From NCBI GenBank assembly GCA_907163375.1, contig CAJQUW010015391.1, positions 744,001 through 808,000 of the forward strand: a stretch of 64,000 nucleotides of DNA, written 5' to 3'. The position numbers and the translations under genes are program-made. Source of the DNA: Prostheceraeus crozeri (Eukaryota; Platyhelminthes; Polycladida; Euryleptidae). Positions within the stretch are counted from its first letter, which is position 1. Each line of letters opens with the position of its first letter. Below, piece by piece: positions 1-13,900 of this stretch. The notes under the pieces are model-generated. The model did no database searches. It worked only from the letters and a program-made list of their open reading frames with translations, and was not told the DNA's origin.

Positions 1-1869
1 CATTTTATTGTACCTTGATGATTCGATGGTATCCTCTTTCATGGAATTGTGGAGATTTGGCATAAGAGTCTTTCTTCCTCAAGATCTAAAAAGATAACCG
101 AGTAAAGCGAAAGCAAACTTATTCAATAGAGTTTGTCTATACTAGTTCAGAGGTTAATTATAAACATGCGAGTGCTATTTTTTAGTTCTGTTCCAACTTT
201 TAATTACTTGCTTTTTTGTTCTTGTCATCTAATTTTTCAGTAAATAACGCAAATGACTCCTTTATTTAAGACTTGATGTGATTTTCTAGCGAACAAACAT
301 CATGAGAAGCATGAAATGCACGAACTTGCATCCAATTTCAATAGTATAAAACAATCTTCAAATTCGCCGTATCCCAATTATATTGAAACTGGCCTTGAAG
401 TATTCATCTTCTCAAAAAAACATTTCTTTCGTATTTATCCTCTTTCATTCTAATAAATTAAACTTGATTTTAATTGAACAATCTATCAAATGAATCGACA
501 TCCTCAAAACATATTTAGATATGTGAAATAGAGCACCGTAATGGCAATAGCATGTTATTCGTAAGTTTATTGATCACATGCTCAATTGCTCATCATATTA
601 TTTATGCAGTTTTGTCGTTATCGACTTTACTCCTTTATGCGGTATTCTGACTTTGTTATTTGTCGTCATTCTGAATCTTTCCATCCACCTCTCTAGCAAG
701 CCATGAATGGATGACACGATTACTGTTTCACTTGTCTTAATCTGCCCACACTGAATATAGCATCAAGGCGTCTATCAAGAAGTATATATCATACTCATTT
801 AGAATCTCAATTAAGGCTTTAATTTCATTGTTCTGTAAATGGTGTTTTCCTTTGTCCCTTTCTTATTTTGAAAACAATGAGAAATACAATCTTCTATGGA
901 ATTGCAGAAACACCAATAACGTCGTAGGATACTGTCAATAAATATGGTAACCAACAGAAAAGAACCAATAGGAACACAGATACGCAAAATGCGTGGTACA
1001 CAAAAATTCTGGACATTGGTTGGAGTTTGGACGTTAATGCGGAATCCGGCAGTCGATGGTCGAGGAATCTAGCGCGATATATCGTCGACGTACATAGGCC
1101 TAATCATGCGCTTGTAAAATGTGAAGATTTAGCAGATGAAGCAGAGATAAAATGTCGATATTTGAAATACCGATTTATCCCTCAAGTATCGGTTTTCTGA
1201 TGCCCACTGTCCCATTCCTAATTTCTGTTGATGTTATTTTCGTAATTTTATGTTAGCTACTCAAATCGATTATTATCTTTAAAGTGATTTCTCTCTTTTT
1301 CTACAATAAAAATCTTAAAATGTCGTCCGTCCTCACCCGAATAATTTTGCAAGGATGATTATTGAGATGTCCTAATTTGAAAATAATCGCTTTTTAGTGT
1401 AGGCAAACTGACACTGCAATTTATTAATGATATGTCTCAAGGTTAAGCCACGATTAAATGAAATAGAGCTGCCTCTATTGCTCCATCAGTTTGTTCATTC
1501 ATTCTAGATATCACAACCTACATGCTAGTTTGGACTTTCCCAGCCTCCCTGACAATACAAAACAACGCATTAAGCATATCGATCCAGCAACTATCAGTAT
1601 TCCTTGCCAAGGTGAATTGACACTCTGCAATGCCTTCAAATCACAGTCGTCTGATCTTAATGAATTCATGTAATTCATACAGTCGTAATGCCATCAGTAC
1701 CTATTCCTAAAATATAAATGACTTTTCAGTCAAAGGAAAAATAGAAAACGCGGCATCAATGTAGTAACAAAATAGACGTAATAAGACAATATTCTATGTT
1801 TCTTTTATATCTTTATTTGGTCGTTGTCTTGGCTCACGACTTATATTTTGCATCTGCTTTCCATTGCAG
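1..1869. other. VAMP intron (partial), no gene recognised
   Basis: This AT-rich stretch ends at the acceptor of the first visible synaptobrevin exon. I looked for the preceding exon, which should encode the RLQQTQAQVDE part of the SNARE motif and end in phase 0, and did not find it. The short open frames here have no recognisable motifs. It is taken as intron. Confidence 0.6.
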
Positions 1870-1948
1870 GTCGTGGATATAATGCGAGTTAATGTGGACA
1901 AAGTCCTCGAACGGGATCAAAAGTTATCGGAGTTAGACGATCGAGCCG
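1870..1948 (+). CDS. VAMP2: VAMP exon: N-terminal half of the SNARE helix
   Basis: The acceptor is attgcag and the donor is gtaaga. Starting in phase 0 it reads [20 protein letters not shown], then ELDDRA, and ends with one base of the next Asp codon. It contains the zero-layer arginine of the R-SNARE (the R of LERDQ) that pairs with three glutamines in the four-helix bundle. The match to vertebrate VAMP2 over these 26 residues appears complete or nearly so. The exon is 79 bp. Confidence 0.95.
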
Positions 1949-4900
1949 GTAAGATATTGCATTTATGCCATCACAGCAATTGACACTACGTAATAATCAA
2001 GAAATTTCAACTGCTTTATCATATGTTGCTAATATATTTATTTCCTGATAATACGGCGATAATGCTGGTTAAATCTTTTTTGCGCACTTTATGATAGATG
2101 TGATTATTGATTCCCGTCTATTTCATCTATTCATTCCGTTCATTCATTCAATTAGTGATGCATTCATTGCCTTAACATTTATTCTTCCACCTAAATGTTG
2201 CCATTGTACATACATATCATGTCATTTTACTGTTACAGGCCGTACTGTTACTACTGTAAATGATGAATTGACAAGTAACTTTCACTTTTTGAAGATTTGA
2301 CTTGAGGGAAGAGAATAATTGTAGAAGCAAATTGTACTTGCATTAATGTACAAATTTTAATAATGTATAGACTCGTTCAAAAGCAGTATAATAAATTGAC
2401 TGGGAAGCGAAATTAGCAAGATCTTAACTCCTATAGGGATTAACGTCAATATATCTTTTCAGGAATATCAGGATAATTATCCTAGAATACTAACATCAGA
2501 TATTAATTTGCTTCTTGGCGGTGGCCTCCGTATTATCATTTGGCATATTTACCATTTTGTTAGCCACAAGTCTACAGGATAACCATTTTCAGTCACATTT
2601 TGCTGTACAATGCGATCGAATGAGGAAATATGGAATCGAATGAGGAACATCAGATATCAATTTGCTTCTTGGCGGTGGCCTCCGTATTATCATTTGGCAT
2701 ATTTACCATTTTGTTAGCCACAAGTCTGCTGGATAACCATTTACAGTCTACATTGTTACACAGTTTATATTACAAGTCTACAGGATAACCATTTTCAGTC
2801 ACATTTTACTGTACAATGCGATCGAATGAGGAAATATGGAATCGAATGAGGAACATCAGATATCAATTTGCTTCTTGGCGGTGGCCTCCGTATTATCATT
2901 TGGCATATTTACCATTTTGTTAGCCACAAGTCTGCTGGATAACCATTTACAGTCTACATTGTTACACAGTTTACATTACAAGTCTACAGGATAACCATTT
3001 TCAGTCACATTTTACTGTACAATGCGATCGAATGAGGAAATAATCTGTCATTCAATATTTTTTGGAATTAGACAATGGAAGTCATATTCTTGATAAGTGA
3101 GCTTCCTATGTTCGCCTCATTCCACCTCATTTAAATGCAAAAACATTTCATGTTCATTTATTTCTGAAATTATTTTGAAAGTTTACTCAACAAAGAATTA
3201 ATATTTAAGAAAATAGCTACCCAATTACGCATATGGTTTGAAGAGCATCATTTAAGATGAATAGTTTTATGCAATAGGCTTTTAAACAAGGACATAGACT
3301 TTCTTGTGTATTCAGTCTGCTTTCCTTTTAAGCAGTCCTCCGTATTTTCAACACTGGTTTCATATTCCATCGATGTTCTTAGAGGTTTAGCTAATGTCCT
3401 GACGAATTATCAGATTAACGATTTGGACGAAGCATGATGCAAATATTTATGTGATGCGCATCAGCTGATCAGATGAACCATCAACATGAGCCAATATCAC
3501 GTAAACATTCTTTAACAGACCAGAGCGTCTTGGTTAAATTCAAAATGCTTTAAAAATATCCATCTTCTCATTCCAAACATTTCCACATCGAAACTGTGTT
3601 AGTTGATTTGAACTGTCAACGCTATTCTGTAGGAAGCTTCCTGCAGTTGTAAGACAATTAATGATGAGAATTTGCGTGCAGAGTGCAATGAGCGGATGTA
3701 TTCGGATGATGATTATTCGCATCAATCAATAGTCCGTGATCTTTTAGATGGATAGAATTCAAATGTTGAGCCTCTCTTTAGGAGTCTCGGTTTATACAAA
3801 TCTGAGGTTGAATACATACTGGCACTTTCGAAGACGAGTTAGATTAGCTAATGAAACTAAATTATGAAATAGGTGATGGGAAAAGTGTTATAGAAAATGC
3901 TTTTGGAGAATTGATTTTACTTATGTGTACATCATTGAAAATACAAGAAAAGAAATATCACACAAAATTAATAATACAGCACATTTTACGAATGTGACAC
4001 TTGTAACTGTTTAGCTGTATATAACATGTATCAGTTATCATTTCATCTATCATCTTTGTGGTTTTCGTGGCACTGGCTAAGTGTTTGGCCTCTCGAGCTG
4101 ATCTCTTGATTGTTCGGTTGCGTCTTGAAAGTGCCACTGGAAGTCGGCTGGAAGGGCAGCTGGACAACTTAATGATTCTCATGCCAATTTTCAGTGTCCA
4201 AATCCGCGCCCGTCCAAGGCCCAGTGGAGTAATTACTTTGAATCTTCAGAATTATTGTCTAATCAGTGATAGCACAAAATAGCAGAAGTGAAGATGTCAG
4301 TTTGCTCGAAATTGTCAGTTTTTATTAATTTCTAGCAAGCCAGTTTATGATCCTAAGAAAATTAGCTTTGAAATATTCTCAGTCTATTCATATAAAATAA
4401 GCATGTTTTTACATCTTAGAAAGTTAATGAGGTCACTTTTCAAACGGTGCAGAATGTAGCATCGAGGAAGGCGACTTAATAAGAAAATCGATGTTGCTCC
4501 AGTTCTCGTTCTTGGAAATCAAAGTTAATGACTTTCAATTCATTATGCATGCATGCGTGATTTATTGAAAGGATGGTTACTTTCTTATCATTACATTCGC
4601 TCATCTGTTCAGAAGAAGTGTTTTCATCAGCACATTGAACATTTAGATACTGCGGTGAGTCAATAGTCTCGCCTTCTTCTCCACTCAACACTTCTACTGT
4701 CATGCCTAATGAATACACGTAGTTGTTTTTCCTCAGAATGTCACTCAAGTCAGCTGACTGTGATCTCAATGTGTTTGGTCAAACAGCTGCAGCTGAGAAG
4801 AAAATAATTTTCTCCGTTTCTCTGCAAGCTCAAATGTTTCATGTCGATGAATTTCCTGCTTGTCAGACATTCATGTGAATTTTAGTAAAGAGCTAGGCAT

Positions 4901-7900
4901 TCTATACAACCCCAGATTTCCGCAATCGCATTAGAACTATAGGAATCTAAAAACTCATCCTCGAATTATTCCCGCTTCTAAAACCACGCAGTACATTCGA
5001 ATACAAATAATGGTCATTTTGCTAGTTTCTTCGGGGCACAATACGTTGATTGGTGCTAGCGTCACTCCGGGGGACAAACAGTGACATAGTCAGGAATTGA
5101 TATGGAGTGGCATTCAAAATGGAAGAGGGATGTTGCTCACTAGCGATTATCTGTGTCATCAAGCACTGTAAGAAAACTGGTAAAGTGGTCTTCACCATGG
5201 CACAGTTCATGGTATGAGCTCACAATAAGTAAATACAGCAGACTAAGTGTTGTAGTTAAGTAGTATGTTTGACTTTTAGTAAGCAACTGCACTTTGAAGA
5301 AACTATTGTTAATGATTCTAATTCTTGTTCCGTGTCTATTGTTCAGACTATTGTTCAGGATCAATGAAATGCTTCCAAATTATTGTGAAAATACTTAATC
5401 AATTGATTGAGTGTTGAATTCAGGCAGCTGTAATTAGTTGTGTCGTTGTGTAGTTTGTCACACTCGATAATCTAATTGATTTATCTTCAGTATTCCAGAC
5501 ACTGTAATAAGATTTTATTACAATGTACCCGCACTCAGTGAATGGCGGAGCGTTCTTCCAAAGGCTTTTTATAATTTATTTTTAATTGAGGTTGAATTTA
5601 ATCAACAAATTTTCCCATGCTTTTGATACTCAGATTTTTGCATATGACTTTTATTGAGCAGCTCATCAAAATCGAATTGCACTTAGGAATCGAAGAGTGG
5701 ACCGCACTTACTTCCAAAGAAATTCATTTATCAAATTACTATTTACAAAAAATATAATTGCAAAATATAACATGCGCAATAAAATTTGTGTGTTATACAA
5801 CCCGTTGTGAAAATAGAAAACCACACTCGGGTGAACTTCCCGCGAGTGTCAGCGTAATTAATGCAGCAATGTGAATATTGGCAGTGTCATCACTATTTGA
5901 TATTGATATTATCTGATGCTAAAATTGTGCAAAAATGTATTAATAATCAATCAACAAAAATTAATGATATTGTGTTATATTATAGATAGTGAAAATTTGT
6001 AATTGAAAGTGAATTGAAAGGAATTTTCATCAGAGACGCATATTTTTCAATGTGAAAAACACGTATACTTGCAAAGGAGACACATGAAGTCTTTATTTCA
6101 GATGCATTACAAGCTGGAGCCTCTCAGTTCGAAGCCACATCTGGAAAACTGAAGCGCAAATATTGGTGGAAGAATTGCAAAGTAAAATATTTTCTACTTG
6201 TTTTATGTCTTCTATGTTCAATAATAGGCATCTCTTAGCGCATTTTCAAAATGTGCAATGTTCTTGAAGCTTTTTATTCATATATAATTAAGTTGGCGGT
6301 TATTGACTGATCTGCAAAGGCCTGCTAGGAAAACAGCAGGAAGTTATTATTATTATTATTATTGTTCATCGAAAGCTGAGGCGCCGCTTTTTTGAACAGT
6401 AAAATAATATGTTAAAAAATGAAAAAAAAATTCAAATGTTATCAAATGTTAAAAAAATGAACTCGCTGCGAAAAAAATTGACTTGGTCCTGCGAAAAATT
6501 GAAACATCGTAATTCTTAAATTTAAATGAACCTATGTTGCCTAATAGAATAAATACTGGTCTACAGGATGGAAAAGGCAAACTAATGACAACTAATTAGC
6601 ATGTTATTCATTATGTTATCATTTAATTAAAGCTTCAAATTATTCACAGAGTCTTACTTCAGCAAAATAGAAGAATTGCAGCAGTAGTTCATAGCATCTA
6701 CTGAGTTACTGTGGATGTTGTAACCGCATGCGAAACTTTCAAAGCCATGTTTAGGAAGCTGCCGATAGTTCTATAAAAGAGTGATAACCGACTTAATTTC
6801 AAATCTTTCAATTAATGTATAGACGAAACAAATAAAATTCAAATTAATATGAGTATTGTCGGATATATGCATTGAAATTCACTTTGTACAGTCGCTCGAT
6901 ACCTGAAATTCTGAACGCAACTGGAGTCATTTGAAGCGCTCGACATCCACATTTCCCATAAGATTAACTCGTATTTTTGACATTTAGCTAGCGATGCAAC
7001 GGCCCTGATGGATGCAGAAAACACAATGTTTAGACATGTGTTATCAGTTACATTTCCATTAACTTGTCCAAAGTATCATCGAACAGTTGGTGGTTTTGAA
7101 GATCACCCGAAAAGATCAAATTAAGCGATGAGTGATGTTAAATGAATGCATTCTCATCTTACAAACGGTTCTTCTTACCTTCCATTCAGAAAATTTGAAA
7201 ACGCATTCTAAAGACATGGATGCTGCGAAAAATTTACCCCATTTTATACCAGATAGGCAGAAAATTTCATAGCTGGCCCTGGAAAATAGACTTCTATGGA
7301 AATTTCGCTTAAATGATGGAAAGTCCACAAAAATAAAATGTCCGAATCTCGAGATATCTGTTTTGGATCGTTGTATGATCGTTGACCTATCTGCCGACAA
7401 TCAGTTCTGCCACACGTTGCCAATCACAGACAGTCTTCGTAAAAAAAGTGTCGTTGGCCAAGCGGCATTCCAAGGCTTGTTTGAAAGAGCAAGAGGAGAA
7501 AGAGAAAAGAAGCCGACAGATGACCATCAGAAAAGTTGAAAACAGTTACAGCAGAAAAAGGAAAATAACTTTGTGACAATAAATTCGATGCTTCAGAACA
7601 CTGAGATAAAAGATAGAGGCATCGCACAAAAAGAGACACACGAAGGAATGGAAAAAATTAATATGATGCAGAACTATCGAGCCGGTGTTGATACTATTGC
7701 AGGAAAGCACATTTTTTTCTGCTCGAATTAGATTCATTGGCACACAAGTTTTGGGCCTAAGACCTTCGTCTGTTGCGGAAATAATGTGATCATAAGATTA
7801 ATTCTGCTGCCAATTATTCTTGCAATTTCCTGCAAACAGATATCAAAATTTGATGCCTGTGCAGTCGCCACTGATCGGCTTCAGTTCCTCCACGTGCCGG

Positions 7901-10900
7901 GAAATTTGGATGGGCCTGTACCCTCAAGTTCGATGCACTCCGAGACTGAGAAGAATTGACGGGAAATGTCAGTGCAAACCAAGCAAGACAGCTGCGTCAG
8001 GAGCAGGAGAAGTCAATGGAAAGAGAATATCATAGTCAAAGACATCATGCTCAAGGTTTTTATTTACAAAATTGTTGCATTTTTACAAGTTGAGATTTCC
8101 ACACCGCTGAAATTCTACACCATCCGTTATTTCTCTTTCGATCCGTAATTATTATTTGCTTTCCTTTGATGAGAACTTCTACTTTCTGTCAATTGCTGAT
8201 TGGTTTATTTCCTTTTGTTGTGACCTTCCTGTCAGCGCCTGTTATCAACTTGAACGGATCATGTCTTAACCCATTTAGCGCCAGTGTAACGTTTTCGTTA
8301 CAGCACTTTTTGGAATCTGCTGTCTTCTCCAGCTTGCGACATATGATACAATATTTTGATTACCATACATTATTTATCACATATTTTCAGGTAAACAATC
8401 GCCAAATCAAAATTTATCACTTTTTAGTGCTTATATTTTATCACGAAATTAGACAAAAAATTGGCCTAAAATCTGCTAACATACTGAAACACTCAGTGTA
8501 TGAACGTCCACATGTAATTTACTGTCAATGTCATTTGCGTGATCTCATTGTCCATCAAATACCGAAAATAGCAATCAATACTTGCTCGGATATTCATTCA
8601 TGACATGGCACGTAATTTTTTTGAACCGTAACGTTTTAGTTACACTGGCGCAATATGATATACAAATGTTAAATACAGCAACAATATAAATGAAGTAAAT
8701 GGTGGTGAATACTATCAATTTTCTTTAAAACTAATGTTTGTTGAATACTGAAAACGAACAATTTCATTGTAATATTGCATTCTTAGTGTATTCTATGAGT
8801 CTGTAATGCCTGCTGCTATTTATAGTCTACGGCTTTCCCGTCACAAAACCAACCGAAGTCCATTGCCGTAGTATTTTCCTCAACATTAGACTTGTTAGCT
8901 CATGTACGAAGCAAATCAAAGAGAGATCAAATCTCAAGCATTTTCTCTTATAGCTTAATCATAAACATTACAGGGTGCCAGTTCGCCTGGGCATAGAATA
9001 CAAGATGTCCTCCGACTCGAGCAATTTCATGACATTCAGACTCGAGCGATGCGTCTCTCCCTACAAGGGCACGTCAGAGGCTCGAGATGGCCCAAACTGA
9101 TTTAAAATATCTATAAAGGCTTAGCTTGATTATATCAACCTGTGTAGCTATCTGAAGACAATACCCAAGCTGTTGCTAACTATGGATGAAGGAGTTACTG
9201 AAATATGCAATAGGCCTAATGCCGACGATCACGGTATATGAATGTTGCCACAAAACCTCCATAAGTAAATGCTTCATCAGAGTTATGAGACGATGATGAG
9301 TTTATATGTCTCAGAGGTAAGTCTCTCAAACGATATGTCAGAGGTTAGTGACATCGTAGGGCAGTGTGAGATTGCAACGAAAGATGATTTGAGTGATCAT
9401 TTCAGTAAACAGAAATAAGCAGTCAATAAAATGGCAAATATCGGTAATTTCCATCTTCGCAGATAGGACAAACATTCTCTGGATGCATTTCAAGGCAAGA
9501 ATCTTTATGAGATGCTTGATACGCATGCTGATGGTCTTATCGACCTCAGTGGCAGAAACCAGTGACTATCCGGGACAAAATAATTGTTTAGGCCTACATA
9601 ATACTAAACAATCTCAAATGCGTTCATTTCTTGATGTTCTTTATTTATGTGGACATTGCGAATGACCGAGGCGTCTCCAACTCTACCATGAATTTGGAAT
9701 CGATGCAGAAAGAGAATCAATTTCTCGACATGAATTTCGAAATATAAAAACTTGTTCTCATTTCAACGATAACGATTTCACAGCAAACAGCAACGACAAG
9801 TAACATATAGCAGGCCTTTGATTAAATTTGCTAATTCACAGTTTCGACAAATACCTCTGAAATGTGATGGAGAGCTTTCATGCTGAAGCTATGACTCATT
9901 ACTTCGGCAGGAATTGCTTGGAGCAATTCATAAGCTGCATTTGAAAAAAACATGCTTTTGTATATTTTGACATCATATGACGCCATCGTAACGAAATCGT
10001 TACGGCTTTAATTTCTAAGATAGGGTTATTGTAATGAACTGGTCATCATATATTATTCTTAATTATAACATTCTGAAATTCTTGCCACCGTTTTAATAGA
10101 AAATTTGCCGATATTTACATAGGCTTCCTTAAATGGGTTAATTGACATGTAATGACAAGAATTTTTGTTGGTGGTTTAGTTGTAAGGTGACATTTGGCTA
10201 TATTTGCTACATGCACATGTATACACTAGCTGATAAGATGGATTCGTTAACAAAATGTCAGTTTTAAAATTTAAGTTGTTTAGTATTAAAAAAATGGCTC
10301 CTAAGAAGCAATAGATGGCGGTAGTAGCGAGTTCATGTAATCAAATTTTTGCGAAAAATCTTTTGAGTCATCAATGACGAAACGCAGTTACTTTCGAAAA
10401 ATCTGGCTTACTACAAGAAAACACTTAATTGCGGAAATTGCACAAGACATTTTGAAAAATCAGTTTCTCCCGACAGATATTGGGCGTTGGTCAAGTTTTG
10501 ATAAGATTGGTGTTTTACTCTTCATAATCATCAAACATGATACCATAATTTGTTGGTATTAGTAGGCCTGCGAAAATTTTGTAGAGCTGCGAAAAAAATA
10601 GAAAAATCTCTGCCCCGACCACTGTGTTGGACCTCGCCTGAATATCTTCGTGATTTTCAAATACCTCATCTTCCCTGAACTTGTACATGCCGTTGAAGTC
10701 TTCGCCGATAGACCTCCGTTATCGCCCAGGGTCATTTTGGATACTCCATTTCCGATGACGCTATTGTTGAACAACCTACTCGTAATTTGCCAGACAGATT
10801 ATAATTCTTGGGTAAGTCGCAGATTGAAGACACAAGTAATTATTTCCGCTATTCAGCACAAGCAGTAAACTATATTCGCAGGAACAGATTTCCACACGTA

Positions 10901-13900
10901 CGATTGCGACCCAAAACTTGGTAAATAAGCACCCACGTGACAACTACTTGCTCCATGCATCATTCAGAAATCAAGGAAACTGGTAGAAACAATTTAATGC
11001 AATTCTTGAGATTCTTGAAAGTATTGCAACATTTCCTAAGGGAAATTGGATACACGACGTCCATGCTCATGTCGATTTGGAGTGGAAGAACGTTTAATGT
11101 ATTTCAATTCAAAATTCAACCTACTTAATGATTTCTCTTCATTGATATCGTACGAAAGTTATTGTTCCCCTCGTACTAAACCTGTACTGAAATCATTCCT
11201 CATTCTAAGTTCGAGAAACAATTCCTTTAATCAAATGATTTATGAGGTCAACTATGTATCGGTAACAAATGGAATAAGCACCCATATTTATACACCATGC
11301 ACTTACATAATTGTCGAAATAATATAAGACTTAATTCAATGTCAGAAAACCGGAGCAAACAATTTATCTTTATTGACAGCATTCGTTGGCGTTTCGTGCA
11401 TGTACCCAGGACTTGCAATATATCAAGCCCCAGATGTTCTTAATCAGGTTAATCAATCTTCAACGGTGCTGCTGAATCTTTGTGATGAAGTGGTTTTGAA
11501 TATCCTGGTAATAAAATAATTATCAATGTTTTCATCTCAACATCCGTAGCAACCCATTTCGAAAAATTTCGCGACACGTTTTCAGTCTTTGACTAGATGC
11601 TAGAACACGATGAAATTCAACAAGAACAGAATCTTTTGATAGCCCGTTGTAAGACAACGAAGGTCTGACGCAGTATATTGAATATCTGAAGAGAATAGTG
11701 ATATCAGTAATAGTATAAAATTCACTAACGGATCGGTGAAAATGGTCCTGAAACTCAGTTTTGTGTGTCGATTTTGTTCCTTGATCAGGCGAAGTCGGTC
11801 GAATCTAAAATGCTGACATTATGCTTGTTATTATTTTTAGATCATCTATCTTAAGGATTTTTATAGATCGGAGCATGTGTTTCAGATAACGTAGATCTTT
11901 TACTTACAGTATATCAGCAGTAGATAATGTTTTACACTTTGCGGCTTTATTGTGTAATTGTCAACTATTATGCGATGACCTAAATCTCCACCATTGACGC
12001 TCTTTATATCATTTGTGCAGATGATGATCATTTTGGGAGCCATAGTTGGCATAATTTTCATCATCATTATTGGTAAGACTGGAATTGGACGATGTATTCT
12101 CGAGCTTTGACATCTAGCCTGTCGTAAATCGTAACCTCATTTAACTGTATAAAGTGTAATGTATTGTCGATCGATTTTGTAAAATATTCAAAACGAAACG
12201 TTTTTGATTTCCCAAGCGATGGATCTATGCAATTGTCAGTAATCTGAAGTGTTCTTGTGAATCGCATTTTCATTTACCTTTCGCTTGGCCTTTTTGCTCT
12301 AAGTTGACACATGTGACTTTGTTTGATTAGCTTCATGTGCCATTCATTAATTGTTGTTATTTAACGAAGTCTTACAAGTAGTCTCTGAATTAACAAATGA
12401 ATCAATTTCGGTTGAAGCACTATATTTTTCAATTTTTGTCTGACAACAAGCATGTTTAGCGTATCTGAATGGAAAACTCACCTGTTGCAAGATTTGATGT
12501 AGTCGCCTTTGATAATGTCACTGAGATAATGCTTGATAATAATGAAACAAAAAGTCTATCAAAGATGTGTGCCAGAACGTTCATATTCCTCACTAAATGG
12601 GCGATTTGACAGTTATCATTGTAGTGTAATTATTAGTAGATTTGACCCTAGAACGGCCAAGAGGTGATTTTCTGAATCACTCAGCGATTTTTCTCATGAT
12701 ATGGTTGAGGGCGAACGTTTCTCAAAAGTATCGAACTATCGATGGCATGCATGATCAAACGGCTTCAGAACAGCCATGGTTTGTCACGCACTCTAATGCA
12801 AGATATTGAAGATTCGTTGGCGCTGTTTCTCCATCTCGCAAGATCAGTCGACCTGAAGGATCTGCTGACCGGAAAAAATATGTTGTTCACTTTGCAAAAC
12901 ATCTGACAAGCCATCGCGACCGTGCATTTTGACATCCACGAGCTGTCGAATTTGCGACCAAGATGTTCGTGGGAATCATCCGCAAGTTGTTAGAGTAATG
13001 TGTGATAATTATCAAGGACAGCTTAAATAGACCTGTCATATTGTTGAGTAATATCTGGTTATATTTCATATTCTGAAATTTGTTTGTCATGTTAACACAT
13101 TTCTAATAAATTATAATCTAAAGCAGGGGTGCGCAACCTTTTACATTTTTCGGCCGCCATTTCGAAGGCCGAGAGAATCACGGCCTCACTTAATATGTGT
13201 GCAAACAACTAGGTCAATAGCCAATCCTCTTTATATTCCACCATTCAAATTAGCTTTCCCTGATGAATGACACATTGAAAATCGCATAAAGGCCTACTTC
13301 GTAAAGAATGAGTTAGCAAGTTAACCCATACACAACCGACGGTCATCTGTGACCCGAAAAGATTTTAAGCTTAATGTGTTATTAGCACTTGCATCCTTCT
13401 TCGGGTCATGGACTTGAAGCTAACGCGCGAACAATTCGTGCAAGCTTCAATTGTCCCTTTTGTTTCTTTTAGCTGATGACTCTAGGCATGAATGCACATG
13501 AATGTAACTTCCATAAAATATTCTATTCATGAGTTATCGAACTGCTTGAACGCCTTCACCGCGTCTGCGGGCGCGCATTTTTCCACGCATCATGGACATA
13601 AAGGTGTTCGACAGTTACAAGGTGACTAGTATGCCACTATATTGATGATTGTTTTTCGATTGCCTTGAACTCCAGAAATTTTTGCAATATACATGTAAGA
13701 TATCCTTTTTCACTTACTTCTCATTGTCACGGCCGCACTTTGCCTCTGCTACGGCCGCAGGTTGCGCACCCCTGATCTAAAGTGAGAAATTGAAGTAGGC
13801 GCAAGTTGTTGTTATTTTTTTTATAAGCCAATACGATTAAGCGTCGTTATCATCAGGGCAAATAATATTATATAATTGCATTAATATGTGCCCTGATGGT

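Larger units (their letters stand above)
1949..6101. other. VAMP intron, apart from the tandem repeat
   Basis: This is an intron between two SNARE exons. It holds the 206-bp tandem repeat at 2492-3042. An unassigned minus-strand open frame lies at 4476-4769. Nothing else is recognised; the remaining sequence is AT-rich and lacks coding motifs. Confidence 0.6.

Noticed and set aside
2492-3042. Possible CRISPR-like array
   Set aside because: The units are about 206 bp in direct tandem without unique spacers, in an animal intron.
8166-8603. 145-codon open frame
   Set aside because: It crosses the left end of the TTAA-flanked element and contains its repeat words; there is no motif.
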